From contig CAJWFD010000003.1 of the NCBI GenBank assembly GCA_913031435.1, positions 36,528 through 100,527 on the forward strand: a DNA stretch of 64,000 bases, written 5' to 3'. Origin of the DNA: an uncultured Cryomorphaceae bacterium (GTDB taxonomy: Bacteria > Bacteroidota > Bacteroidia > Flavobacteriales > Schleiferiaceae). The notes beneath the pieces are model-generated. The model was not told the origin of the DNA. It did no database searches and worked only from the letters and a program-made list of their open reading frames with translations. Positions within the stretch are counted from its first letter, which is position 1; every line of letters begins with the position of its first letter. Both the position numbers and the translations under genes were made by a program. Of the stretch, positions 55,000 to 62,511 are shown one piece after another.

Positions 55000-56046
55000 T
55001 CAAGAAAAGAGACCTTTATAAGCTTCGAATAATTGGATTGAGATAGGATGAGATTCTAAAAATGAGTAATCGGCAATAAAAGCATCATTTTCTTCCAAGA
55101 TTTGCTTGAAGGAATCAGTGAGTTCCTCTGTGTTATCCACCATGAGGGTACAGGAGTCCTTGAGTGCAGAAGCCCCGAAAACAGGACGAGATATGGCCCA
55201 AATACCAGCTTTTCTTGCCTCTATTGTGGTTATACCGAACGTTTCATACTCGCTAAACAATACATGAGCTTTGTGGCTTGGTAAAATGGCGAGCACCTGA
55301 TCATTACTGATCCGCCCATGAACGTAAACATTGGGTAGGCGAGATGCCATTGCCTCTAAAAGCCCTAGATCTGGTCCGCCACCATAGAAGTGCAATTCAG
55401 CTTTAACCTGTTCTAAGTTTTTAAAGGCTTCTAACACAACATTTTGACGTTTCACCTTAAAAACCACATCTGCAACCATGCAGAAACTAACACTTGGTCG
55501 TTCTTCATGATTGGATATCATTACTTCATGTTTTTCAACAATGTTTGGGATGACTTTTAGGTGTGCTTTGGGTGCTACAGTGTGAATACCTTCTTCGAGT
55601 ACTGCACTCACGGGTAGGACAAGATGAACATGTTCGAAAAACCACTTTGCTAGTTGTTTTTTCCAAGGTTCTAACTTCATCAAGTTGACCGGTAACAATC
55701 CAGACCAGTGCTCTGAATGGACCACTTTTATGCCTCTTAATCTTGCGTACCAAAGCATAGGAATGAGATCTGGAGCAAAGCAGTGAAAGTGTATGATGGC
55801 AGGCTTGACAGCGTTTACTGTGGAGATAAATGTACCGAATTTAGCTGCAAAGGTCATTTTCTTAGCGCCGAAGATGGTACTGTTGTTAGTTTGAATAGGA
55901 GGGAAGTGATCATTTATAAACCCTAAGATGTGTGGCTTATCACCCGTAGCATCGATGTGCTTTTTAACAAAAATGCCATGCTGGGTGTCCTTGTGATAAG
56001 GGTACCATTTAACCACATGTAAGATCAAAATATCGTTCTGTTCCAT
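55000..56046 (-). CDS. Family 4 glycosyltransferase
   Basis: 348 residues, GT-B fold. N-terminal ILHVVKWYPYHKDTQHGIFV, acceptor-side AIIHFHCFAPDLIPML and VVHSEHWSGLL. In the C-terminal domain, ELHFYGGGPDLGLLEAMAS and the nucleotide-sugar site VLFSEYETFGITTIEARKAG (E-x7-E). Probably polysaccharide, LPS or glycoprotein assembly at the inner membrane. Single gene with no neighbouring sugar genes. Confidence 0.9.
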   Translation of the reverse strand: MEQNDILILHVVKWYPYHKDTQHGIFVKKHIDATGDKPHILGFINDHFPPIQTNNSTIFGAKKMTFAAKFGTFISTVNAVKPAIIHFHCFAPDLIPMLWYARLRGIKVVHSEHWSGLLPVNLMKLEPWKKQLAKWFFEHVHLVLPVSAVLEEGIHTVAPKAHLKVIPNIVEKHEVMISNHEERPSVSFCMVADVVFKVKRQNVVLEAFKNLEQVKAELHFYGGGPDLGLLEAMASRLPNVYVHGRISNDQVLAILPSHKAHVLFSEYETFGITTIEARKAGIWAISRPVFGASALKDSCTLMVDNTEELTDSFKQILEENDAFIADYSFLESHPISIQLFEAYKGLFS

Positions 56047-56297
56047 GGGAACAAGTTAACTATCCTATGGAAGAGTAACAATGCTAAAACCGAGTGTGTT
56101 TTTTGATAAATAAAGTAGAGTAATAGGAGTTTAACTGCCCATATTTGAAATAATGACAACTTAATGTACATAGTACACTTATTCGCATTGTGCTAAATCT
56201 TACATTTAGGCTCAGGTTCTTCGGAAGAAAACCGCAAAGGACTAATTCACCGCTTTCTTTGTACTTAAGTGGTGTTCATACAAGAAAAACATTAACA

Positions 56298-57983
56298 ATG
56301 GATATATCTACTATTGATCTGGTAGTTTTCACCGTCTACGCACTGGTCATTCTTGGTATTGGCTTTTTCGTTTCACGCGGTAAAAAAGGAGTTGAAAAGA
56401 GTGCTGAAGATTACTTTTTAGCAGGTAAATCACTTCCGTGGTGGGCAATTGGAGCCTCACTTATCGCAGCAAACATATCTGCAGAGCAATTTATAGGAAT
56501 GTCAGGATCAGGTTTCGCGCTTGGTTTAGCCATTGCATCTTACGAATGGATGGCAGCCATTACGCTCCTCGTTGTAGGAAAGTATTTCTTACCCATTTTT
56601 ATTGAAAAGGGATTGTATACCATTCCTCAATTTGTGGAAAAGCGATTCTCTACCAATCTAAAGACAATTCTTGCAGTTTTCTGGATAGCACTGTTCGTCT
56701 TTGTTAACCTCACTACAGTACTGTTTTTAGGAGGTAAAGCATTGGATACTATCCTTGGTACAGGAGATGGTTCTATGTTGATTAATGCTATTATAGGCCT
56801 TGGGTTATTCGCAGCGGCCTATTCTCTGTGGGGAGGTTTAGCGGCAGTTGCCTGGACTGATGTTGTACAAGTTATTATTTTGATTTTTGGTGGCCTTTTG
56901 ATGACTTATTTTGCGTTGATCAATGTGACAGATTCAGGCAGTTTTATAGATGGAATGAAATACGTCTATCATGCTGCGCCTGAACGCTTCAGTATGATTC
57001 TGGATAAAGGAGAAATCATTACTCCAAATGGAAAAGATGCGTGGTTTGATTTACCTGGAATTGCGGTTCTTGTCGGGGGTATTTGGGTAGCCAATTTATA
57101 TTACTGGGGTTTTAATCAATACATTATTCAACGCACTTTAGCCGCGAAAAACTTGAAAGAAGGGCAAAAAGGAATTGCCTTTGCAGCCTTTTTAAAACTA
57201 ATCATACCGGTTATCGTAGTCTTGCCAGGTATCATAGCTTATGTAATGAACCTGGATGCTTCGGGGACTTTAGATATGGCCAAACTGGCAAATGAAGGAT
57301 TTATATCAGATTCAGGCCAGGTTGCAAACGACAACGCTGCACCGTGGTTGATTAAAAACTTCATTCCGTCCGGTCTGAAAGGCTTGATACTTGCAGCACT
57401 CGCCGCCGCCATTGTATCTTCCTTAGCCTCTATGTTAAATTCGACTTCGACCATATTCACAATGGATATCTACAAGTCACTGTTGAATAAGGATGCTTCG
57501 GATAGGACTATGGTTCGCGTAGGACGCCTTTCAGGTTTGGCAGCACTCATTATAGCGATGTTAATAGCGCCTAAATTAGGTTCACTAGGTCAAGTATTTC
57601 AATTTATTCAAGAATACACGGGTGTAGTTAGTCCAGGTATTTTAGCGGTATTCCTCACAGGATTGTTTTACAAGAGGGCAACGAACAACGCTGCAATATG
57701 GGGAGTGCTATTATCCATCCCAATGGCCATGTACTTTAAAGTAGGACCCAATGAGTGGTCAGACTCTGCTGTATTCGTCACCCTACCTTTCATGCATCAA
57801 ATGATGTTTACTGCTATTGGTAGTATTCTTGTAATCATGGGGATTAGTGCAATAGAAGGCAATAATACTGATGCGAAAGCCATTGTTCTTTCTAAAAAAC
57901 TATTTGCTACAGATCCTTCGTTTAATGTTGGCGCAGTGGTCGTAATGGTCATTACCGCTTTTCTGTACGCGTTCTTTTGGTAG
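56298..57983 (+). CDS. Sodium:solute symporter (SSS family, SGLT type)
   Basis: 561 residues from ATG 56298 (MDISTIDLVVFTVYALVILG); a longer frame from 56190 adds a basic, non-membrane leader and is unlikely. About 14 TM helices. SGLT-branch features: EDYFLAGKSLPWWAIGASLI, NISAEQFIGMSGSGFALGLA, IWVANLYYWGFNQYIIQRTL and AALAAAIVSSLASMLNSTST (Na+ site). Likely imports a sugar or related solute with Na+. The 250 bp upstream hold no gene. Confidence 0.93.
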   Translation: MDISTIDLVVFTVYALVILGIGFFVSRGKKGVEKSAEDYFLAGKSLPWWAIGASLIAANISAEQFIGMSGSGFALGLAIASYEWMAAITLLVVGKYFLPIFIEKGLYTIPQFVEKRFSTNLKTILAVFWIALFVFVNLTTVLFLGGKALDTILGTGDGSMLINAIIGLGLFAAAYSLWGGLAAVAWTDVVQVIILIFGGLLMTYFALINVTDSGSFIDGMKYVYHAAPERFSMILDKGEIITPNGKDAWFDLPGIAVLVGGIWVANLYYWGFNQYIIQRTLAAKNLKEGQKGIAFAAFLKLIIPVIVVLPGIIAYVMNLDASGTLDMAKLANEGFISDSGQVANDNAAPWLIKNFIPSGLKGLILAALAAAIVSSLASMLNSTSTIFTMDIYKSLLNKDASDRTMVRVGRLSGLAALIIAMLIAPKLGSLGQVFQFIQEYTGVVSPGILAVFLTGLFYKRATNNAAIWGVLLSIPMAMYFKVGPNEWSDSAVFVTLPFMHQMMFTAIGSILVIMGISAIEGNNTDAKAIVLSKKLFATDPSFNVGAVVVMVITAFLYAFFW

Positions 57984-58010
57984 ATAATCTTCGGAAAATC
58001 ACAATACTAG

Positions 58011-58042
58011 AACGGCAAGTCTTTTAGCTTGCCGTTTTTTTA
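58011..58042 (+). terminator. Terminator of the symporter gene
   Basis: AACGGCAAG / CTTGCCGTT stem with an 8-base loop and a T-run. Confidence 0.9.
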
Positions 58043-58073
58043 TACCATTAGTATAATTTTTATCACTTGTATA

Positions 58074-58105
58074 TTGCACAAATACGCGAAATGCGATTAT
58101 ATTTG
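58074..58105 (+). promoter_or_regulatory. Promoter of tRNA-His
   Basis: TTG (58074-58076), 21-bp spacer, TATATTTG (58098-58105): a good Bacteroidota promoter placed ~14 bases before the mature tRNA 5' end. Confidence 0.6.
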
Positions 58106-58119
58106 CCGCCCACCAGGAT

Positions 58120-58194
58120 GGTGATTGTAGCTCAGTTGGTTAGAGCGCCGGTTTGTGGTTCCGGAGGTCGTGGGTTCGAGACCCATCTTTCACC
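58120..58194 (+). tRNA. tRNA-His (GTG anticodon), with stem mismatches
   Basis: Cloverleaf read by eye: G-1 at 58120 opposite discriminator C73 (58194), the tRNA-His identity pair. D arm is GCTC/GAGC, anticodon loop TTGTGGT with GTG at 58155... (58155-58157), T arm GTGGG/CCCAT with TTCGAGA loop. CCA is not encoded. Three pairs do not form: 5:68 and 6:67 in the acceptor stem (both T-T) and 31:39 in the anticodon stem (T-T). Otherwise it looks functional and has its own promoter and terminator. Confidence 0.88.
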
Positions 58195-58200
58195 CTTTAG

Positions 58201-58230
58201 AAAAGCCTTGCAGTAATGCAGGGCTTTTTG
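58201..58230 (+). terminator. tRNA-His terminator
   Basis: AAAAGCCTTGCA / TGCAGGGCTTTT stem with one G-T pair and a GTAA loop, followed by T. Confidence 0.85.
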
Positions 58231-58274
58231 TTGTTGTACCCTATCTGTATTGGCTTCGCCAACATTCATTAACC

Positions 58275-58365
58275 AAAGTGACGGGCTAAACTTACTCTAA
58301 GTTAAAACTTATACGATACTTTAAAAATTCAATGTGTCACTTTATGGGTTCAATAGGTCACTTTA
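58275..58365. repeat. Tandem 21-bp repeat with an inverted half-copy beside tRNA-His
   Basis: TTCAATGTGTCACTTTA (58328-58344) and TTCAATAGGTCACTTTA (58349-58365) are 17-bp direct repeats with two differences, 21 bp apart. AAAGTGAC at 58275-58282 is the inverted core. The gene-free stretch 58231-58525 contains nothing else I can name. It could be protein-binding sites of a recombinase or regulator, or a relic transposon end. Confidence 0.55.
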
Positions 58366-58525
58366 CCACACCTTAATACTTACCGTAAGCTATATCTGAG
58401 GAGTATAAACTGATTTTATTGAGCGGGGGGAACTGAGTATATTGAAAGCTTTTATTTTTTTATATTGTTGTCAAATCAACATCCAACTGCCTCACTTCAG
58501 ATTAATTATCACAACTAAGCATACT

Positions 58526-59092
58526 ATGAAAAAGCTACAAATTGCTCTTGCCTTGTTGATTTCAGCAAATATGGCGTTCGCACAGGGTCTCGAAGTTAAA
58601 ACTAATCCTGTGGGTTTTGCATTCGGTGTAACCAATCTAGGGTTGGAATATGCCTTTGCCAAAGATCCCACTTTTTCTGTTTGCGTAGCGGGATGGCATA
58701 TTAACGATAACTTAAAAGAGTGGAATGAGATTGAATGGAATGCTGGTGCTTCGTTGGGTTTCAGGAAATACGTCTTATCTAAATCTGATGACCACGGTTT
58801 ATATATGGGAATAGCAGCGCGCTATATAGATAGCGACCTTTCCGAGTATAACAGCACTTACGACCAGAACGGAGAACCTGTCCGTGACGTTAATGGAGAC
58901 CGTGTTTTAACCTATCGCACTGAACCTAAAAGTTATTCTTCTGCAGGATTTACATTAGGCTACAAACAAGTATTCTCAGATAAATTTACAATTGATGCAC
59001 TGATTGGTATTGGTCGTATTCTTTGGAGAGAAGACGATGGTAATGTTCCAGCAGAATTTATTGGAGGATTTAATTTTGGCTATAGATTTTAA
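58526..59092 (+). CDS. Small outer-membrane beta-barrel protein
   Basis: 188 residues from ATG 58526. Sec signal MKKLQIALALLISANMAFAQ. The mature chain is a run of amphipathic strands (GFAFGVTNLGLEYAFA, WNAGASLGFRKYVL, LYMGIAARYIDSDL, SSAGFTLGYKQVF) ending FIGGFNFGYRF with a C-terminal Phe, typical of 8-stranded outer-membrane barrels (DUF3575-like). Function unknown. First cargo gene after tRNA-His; its stop lies six bases from repeat copy A. Confidence 0.8.
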   Translation: MKKLQIALALLISANMAFAQGLEVKTNPVGFAFGVTNLGLEYAFAKDPTFSVCVAGWHINDNLKEWNEIEWNAGASLGFRKYVLSKSDDHGLYMGIAARYIDSDLSEYNSTYDQNGEPVRDVNGDRVLTYRTEPKSYSSAGFTLGYKQVFSDKFTIDALIGIGRILWREDDGNVPAEFIGGFNFGYRF

Positions 59093-59098
59093 AAGACT

Positions 59099-59199
59099 TT
59101 ATTCCAAATCTGGCAAGTCCTCAAAATCTCGCTGAGGCACTTCTAATCCTCTAAGGTAAACTAACTTGTAGTTAGCTCTGAATGAGCAAGTAACTGCTG
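59099..59199 (-). pseudogene. Integrase 3'-end remnant, copy A
   Basis: Minus strand. One frame reads QLLAHSELTTS and, after a one-base loss, the next frame reads LVYLRGLEVPQRDFEDLPDL then TAA at 59099. This matches the last ~35 residues of a tyrosine recombinase, including the nucleophile Tyr in VYLRG and the upstream HS pair. There is no upstream catalytic Arg-Lys-His-Arg part. The most diverged clear copy, adjacent to the barrel-protein stop. Confidence 0.7.
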
Positions 59200-59313
59200 C
59201 TATTGTATCATCTGCTCTAATACTTAGTGCTATTAATCCCTTTTAGAGTATACATATTGGCGTTTCTGTCGGCAAATTTTACAACTTTCTTATTTAGAAC
59301 CAATCCAAATAGC

Positions 59314-59321
59314 TATATTTG
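59314..59321 (+). promoter_or_regulatory. -7 promoter element of the DoxX-like gene
   Basis: TATATTTG, perfect TAnnTTTG, 22 bases before ATG 59344. Confidence 0.55.
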
Positions 59322-59343
59322 TAAAATATAAATAACGAAAGAA

Positions 59344-59772
59344 ATGAAAGCTACAATTCACACTGTTTGTGCAATCTTATTGGGTTTATTCTTCATATAC
59401 AAGGGCATAGATAAAATACCGATTAAATTAAAAGAGGTCTCTTCTGAAGAAATAACTGCGACTATTATAGAGAGAAATTCATACGAAGCACCCGTTGGAT
59501 ACAAGATCACTATGAATACAATGCGTCAATCGGGGTTCATCAGGGTCATATCACTTTTTCAGATTTTCGCAGGTGTACTTATGATAATACCTAAAACGAG
59601 GCTGGCTGGTTTGTTGATTTTAGTACCGATAATATTAAATATATTCTTGATGCACTTGTTTTTTGACAATAGAATTGGTGAAAACATTCTGACAGGGACG
59701 ATTTTAACTTTAAACTTAGTCTTGTGCTCTTATTATTATAAAAGAATTCAACGGGTACTCATTGATAAATAA
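59344..59772 (+). CDS. DoxX-like small membrane protein
   Basis: 142 residues, four TM helices (VCAILLGLFFIYKGIDKI; RVISLFQIFAGVLMIIP; LAGLLILVPIILNIFLMHLF; GTILTLNLVLCSYYY). The pattern GxxxIYKGIDK in TM1 and a polar middle loop fits the DoxX/DoxD-like superfamily, often tied to redox or respiratory stress. The assignment is tentative. It lies between repeat copies A and B with its own promoter. Confidence 0.65.
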   Translation: MKATIHTVCAILLGLFFIYKGIDKIPIKLKEVSSEEITATIIERNSYEAPVGYKITMNTMRQSGFIRVISLFQIFAGVLMIIPKTRLAGLLILVPIILNIFLMHLFFDNRIGENILTGTILTLNLVLCSYYYKRIQRVLIDK

Positions 59773-59953
59773 ATTAGTTCTAACGACAACATTGAATAAT
59801 ACTAGAGCTGAGAGGAGAAAGGCCGAACGAGTTTGAGGAGGATGTGAGTAGAATACTAATGGTAATTGAATTGGTAAATCTATATTAGTGGCATTAAAAC
59901 TACTATTTATACTCAGCGTCGTAGTCAAGTAGAAGAAACAAATAAAATTTAAT

Positions 59954-60307
59954 ATGACTACAAAAGCTAAACAAGCAAAAAAACCGATCCAACTAAGGAT
60001 TATTTTTATTCTCAATGCTTTGATGATGTTTTTGCCTTTTTTGGTGCATTTCTTGGTTACGAACAATAAAATTGAAATGGACGTAGTTCCAATGTATGTT
60101 ATTTACACAGGAATAGCATATATTATTTCTTTTGGAGCATTAGTTTACTGCATCCTCATTAAGAAGTTTTTTGCATTTAGAACTATGTTTGTTATTAACC
60201 TTCTTATTGCACTTCCTGTGGGTGTAGATGGCGGAATGGTTGTGGCTATTGTGTCATTTATTTTATCACACACAAAGCAAGTGAAATCTTTTTTCAATGC
60301 CAGTTAA
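59954..60307 (+). CDS. Small membrane protein, unknown
   Basis: 117 residues with a basic N-terminus (TTKAKQAKKPIQLR) and three to four hydrophobic segments (IIFILNALMMFLPFLVHFLV; YVIYTGIAYIISFGALVYCI; MVVAIVSFILSH). No family recognised. Preceded by 180 bp of A+T-rich DNA without features; followed within 45 bp by repeat copy B. Confidence 0.6.
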   Translation: MTTKAKQAKKPIQLRIIFILNALMMFLPFLVHFLVTNNKIEMDVVPMYVIYTGIAYIISFGALVYCILIKKFFAFRTMFVINLLIALPVGVDGGMVVAIVSFILSHTKQVKSFFNAS

Positions 60308-60351
60308 GTATTGATAATAGCTTTTTCTTAGTTGGTAATATAGCTTTGAAA

Positions 60352-60442
60352 AAGTAAGATATATAACCTCCTTCAACTTTGTTAAGTCCTCAACATCCAT
60401 GATTTTCACTGCGCTGGCCCTTTCTTTAAGATTTAAAACTCT
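60352..60442 (-). pseudogene. Integrase 3'-end remnant, copy B (diverged)
   Basis: Minus strand reads LKERASAVKIMDVEDLTKL, aligning to VKQLDDEDLPEL of copy C. AAGTCCTCA is identical and is placed 17 bp from a shared 15-bp flank AAGTAAGATATATAA (60352-60366 here, 61073-61087 in copy C). The Tyr region is not recognisable. Protein similarity alone would be weak; the shared flank and spacing make homology with copy C convincing. Confidence 0.55.
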
Positions 60443-60601
60443 AATGGAAAAAGGGGCTATCCTAATCTGTGGATCACTTAAAAACGCAAAAGGGGGTATA
60501 GGAAATAATAGATGTACTTGCTAGAGAATAATTAAACTCAAATATTAAAAAACAGAAAGAAAACAATCAAATTAAAACAGATTGTTATTAATATATATAG
60601 T

Positions 60602-60955
60602 ATGTGTCAAGAATCTAAAATTATTGCTACCGTTAAAAACGGAGAATTATGTATGTGTAGAAGTTGCGAAAATTTTAGCCTTACTTTTAATAATATGCTT
60701 TTTCGATTTGATAAAAGTGAACTAATGCAATTTAGAGATTATGTTTCTAAAATTGATATAGACTACTGGTTAGCACACCCTGCATTTGAAATGCAAAAAA
60801 GGAAAATCCTTGTAGAAACCTTTAATCAAGATTTGTTTTTAATTTTTGATGAATATGAGATGGAACAGTTAAAAACACTCTTAGGTATCAATACGTACGA
60901 CAAGCAAGCGCCCTTGTCTGCGGGTGACATAGACTATCCTTTCTGTTTAAATTAA
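60602..60955 (+). CDS. DUF6686-like small protein
   Basis: 117 residues, soluble. N-terminal CQESKI and a CMCRSCENFSLTFNNMLF segment with clustered cysteines, then FRFDKSELMQFRDYVSKIDI. I recall this layout (Cys pair, strand, 'F...E...F' helix) from Bacteroidota DUF6686 proteins of unknown function; tentative. Cargo between copies B and C. The ATG follows 70 bp of very A-rich DNA. Confidence 0.65.
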   Translation: MCQESKIIATVKNGELCMCRSCENFSLTFNNMLFRFDKSELMQFRDYVSKIDIDYWLAHPAFEMQKRKILVETFNQDLFLIFDEYEMEQLKTLLGINTYDKQAPLSAGDIDYPFCLN

Positions 60956-61072
60956 ACTCTCTACTTTCTTAATAAGGATAAGTTTCCAGTTTTAAGGATT
61001 ATTTTTTTAACGGTATCAAAGGGTGCTAATTTAATGGATACCCAGTAATCGTTAGATGATATAGCTTAGTAC

Positions 61073-61205
61073 AAGTAAGATATATAATCGCCTTCATCTC
61101 AGGCAAGTCCTCATCATCCAACTGCTTCACTTCTAATCCTCTTAAATAGGTGAGTGATACTTTCATGTTACTATAACCCATTACTTGTTTTAGCTTGAGC
61201 AGAGA
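61073..61205 (-). pseudogene. Integrase 3'-end remnant, copy C
   Basis: Minus strand, open frame: SLLKLKQVMGYSNMKVSLTY then LRGLEVKQLDDEDLPEM, running on into the flank without the usual stop and ending at ~61033. Contains the nucleophile Tyr but no upstream catalytic residues. 61102-61162 is identical to 61742-61802 in copy D. The gene-free stretch 60956-61297 holds this copy and, near 61224-61247, an imperfect CAATTGA/TCAATTG inverted repeat. Confidence 0.75.
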
Positions 61206-61297
61206 GCCTGTTTGTATTAAGTTGACAATTGATTAACCTCTGTCAATTGATAAAGTAGTACCTTAACAATCAGCGAATTAGAAACGCTTTTAAGTTT

Positions 61298-61489
61298 ATG
61301 ATGAATTTTATCAATAAATGGTATCCAGTTATAATTGCTTTTATAGCTTTAATGTACTCGGTTGGCTTGGGTCTGACGGGAGATACTGAAGCCGCACAAT
61401 ATTCAGCACATTGGCCTGGAACAATTTTGCTTTTTGCCATAGCAATTCGCCAACGCAGGCTCACTAACCCTAAAAAATATTATCGATGA
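61298..61489 (+). CDS. Small two-TM protein, first of an overlapping pair
   Basis: 63 residues starting MMNFINKWYPVIIAFIALMY; two hydrophobic segments (YPVIIAFIALMYSVGLGL; GTILLFAIAI) and a basic tail (RQRRLTNPKKYYR). An ATG at 61301 is an alternative start. No family recognised. Stop overlaps the next start as ATGA, so the two probably form one functional unit between copies C and D. Confidence 0.55.
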   Translation: MMNFINKWYPVIIAFIALMYSVGLGLTGDTEAAQYSAHWPGTILLFAIAIRQRRLTNPKKYYR

Positions 61490-61677
61490 GTTTTGAAATG
61501 TTCGCAGTGGGCGCTGTATTATTTGCGGTCTATATCTATTTGACCATTTGGAATGTAACCCATAACAATAAGAAACAAGGTCAAGAATATGAATCAAATA
61601 AGGCTGACTTGCCTAGTGATGAATTAGATTCTGATGGTATGGGTAATTTTAGCCGTTTCCCAAAAGAGGAAAAGTAA
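61486..61677 (+). CDS. Small one-TM protein, second of the pair
   Basis: 63 residues: N-terminal TM (FAVGAVLFAVYIYLTIWNV) and a polar acidic tail (NKADLPSDELDSDGMGNF). The opposite charge of its tail to its partner's basic tail may reflect interaction; that is inference. Unknown function. Confidence 0.55.
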   Translation: MSFEMFAVGAVLFAVYIYLTIWNVTHNNKKQGQEYESNKADLPSDELDSDGMGNFSRFPKEEK

Positions 61678-61731
61678 TAACATTTCTAACGGAATAGTAT
61701 GATGGCCCTCGCTTCGGTGGTGGGAGGGGGG

Positions 61732-61824
61732 CTAAAGCTCGGGCAAGTCCTCATCATCCAACTGCTTCACTTCTAATCCTCTTAAATAGGTGAGTGATAC
61801 TTACATTTTACTGTAACCCATTAC
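61732..61824 (-). pseudogene. Integrase 3'-end remnant, copy D
   Basis: Minus strand: VMGYSKM then a TAA stop where copy C has Lys, then VSLTYLRGLEVKQLDDEDL PEL and TAG at 61732. 61 bases are identical to copy C. The left flank (61690-61730) is GC-rich and unrelated to the flank of C. Confidence 0.75.
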
Positions 61825-62270
61825 CTACTATTTATGGGGTTCCAAATAGTAACAATATTAGAATCATCATCTGCTGATTTAACGTGCACTAATTGCTCAT
61901 TTTTTTTATAAAAAGTATTAACTATAATATCGCTATTTCCAAAGTCATCACTACTTCCTTTTTCTATCCTTAAGGTATCTCTAGAGTTTTTCAAAATTGC
62001 TGTATAAGAGCACATACAACAATTCCTTACAACGATTCTCTCCTGTTTCAAGTCCTTGACACTGTAGTGGTTAATATTTAAATTTATATAAAATAGATAA
62101 GAAGTTTTTGAGAATGCTTTGTAAGTGTCTTTGTCATTCTCTGTCCTCTCTAGAAATGAAAGCTCATTAACCCCATTTGTCCATTTAGTATTATAATTCA
62201 TTTTAATAAAGTCTTGGCTATAAGCCGAGAGTGCAACCAATAATGCTGCAATGGTAGTTAGTAGTTTCAT
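61821..62270 (-). CDS. Small secreted protein, unknown
   Basis: 149 residues from ATG 62270 with Sec signal KLLTTIAALLVALSAYSQ; a frame to 62324 has only a polar leader and is rejected. The mature chain is beta-rich with a CCMC cluster (VVRNCCMCSYTAILKNSRDT). Unknown family. The final codons AGT AGG TAA run into copy D: the stop TAA is formed by the repeat's GTAATGGG. Confidence 0.65.
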   Translation of the reverse strand: MKLLTTIAALLVALSAYSQDFIKMNYNTKWTNGVNELSFLERTENDKDTYKAFSKTSYLFYINLNINHYSVKDLKQERIVVRNCCMCSYTAILKNSRDTLRIEKGSSDDFGNSDIIVNTFYKKNEQLVHVKSADDDSNIVTIWNPINSR

Positions 62271-62331
62271 AGTTGTATTGGGTTGTGATAAATCTAATGA
62301 ATATGAAGCTGTTTCCCGTTCCATTCTGACT

Positions 62332-62437
62332 TTACAACTCTAGTAATTCCGCAATATCCAACTGCTTCACTTCTATTCCCCTTAAAATAGGTCAAGGATA
62401 CTTTCATATCGCTATGTCCCATTACTTGCTGTAGGGA
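62332..62437 (-). pseudogene. Integrase 3'-end remnant, copy E
   Basis: Minus strand: SLQQVMGHSDMKVSLTY, then a one-base insertion (CTATTTTAAGG), after which the frame reads LRGIEVKQLDIAELLEL and TAA at 62332. Closest to a normal tyrosine recombinase C-terminus (VMGHSDMKVSLTYLRG with nucleophile Tyr). No upstream domain; the terminator of the SPFH gene begins right beyond it. Confidence 0.78.
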
Positions 62438-62445
62438 AACAAAAA

Positions 62446-62475
62446 AAAGCCCCTTGCAAAGAAGAGGCTCTGTAA
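62446..62475 (-). terminator. Terminator of the SPFH gene
   Basis: Read leftward: AGCCTCTT / AAGGGGCT with one wobble pair, followed by eight T. Confidence 0.75.
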
Positions 62476-62511
62476 AAAAATGATTTCACTTCCAGTATAA
62501 GAAAGTGCAAC

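Noticed and set aside
56190..56297. 36-residue N-terminal extension of the sodium symporter
   Set aside because: It is basic and non-conserved in type, begins at GTG without a ribosome-binding context, and the TM1 start is correctly provided by ATG 56298.
59716..60066. 116-residue minus-strand open frame with hydrophobic stretches
   Set aside because: It is antisense to the end of the DoxX-like gene and the start of the next membrane-protein gene; A+T-rich membrane genes often give such mirror frames.
61033..61205. Copy C as a real small gene (open frame of ~57 codons on the minus strand)
   Set aside because: No start codon with a plausible context; the sequence is a recombinase tail lacking the catalytic domain and is repeated in decayed form next door.
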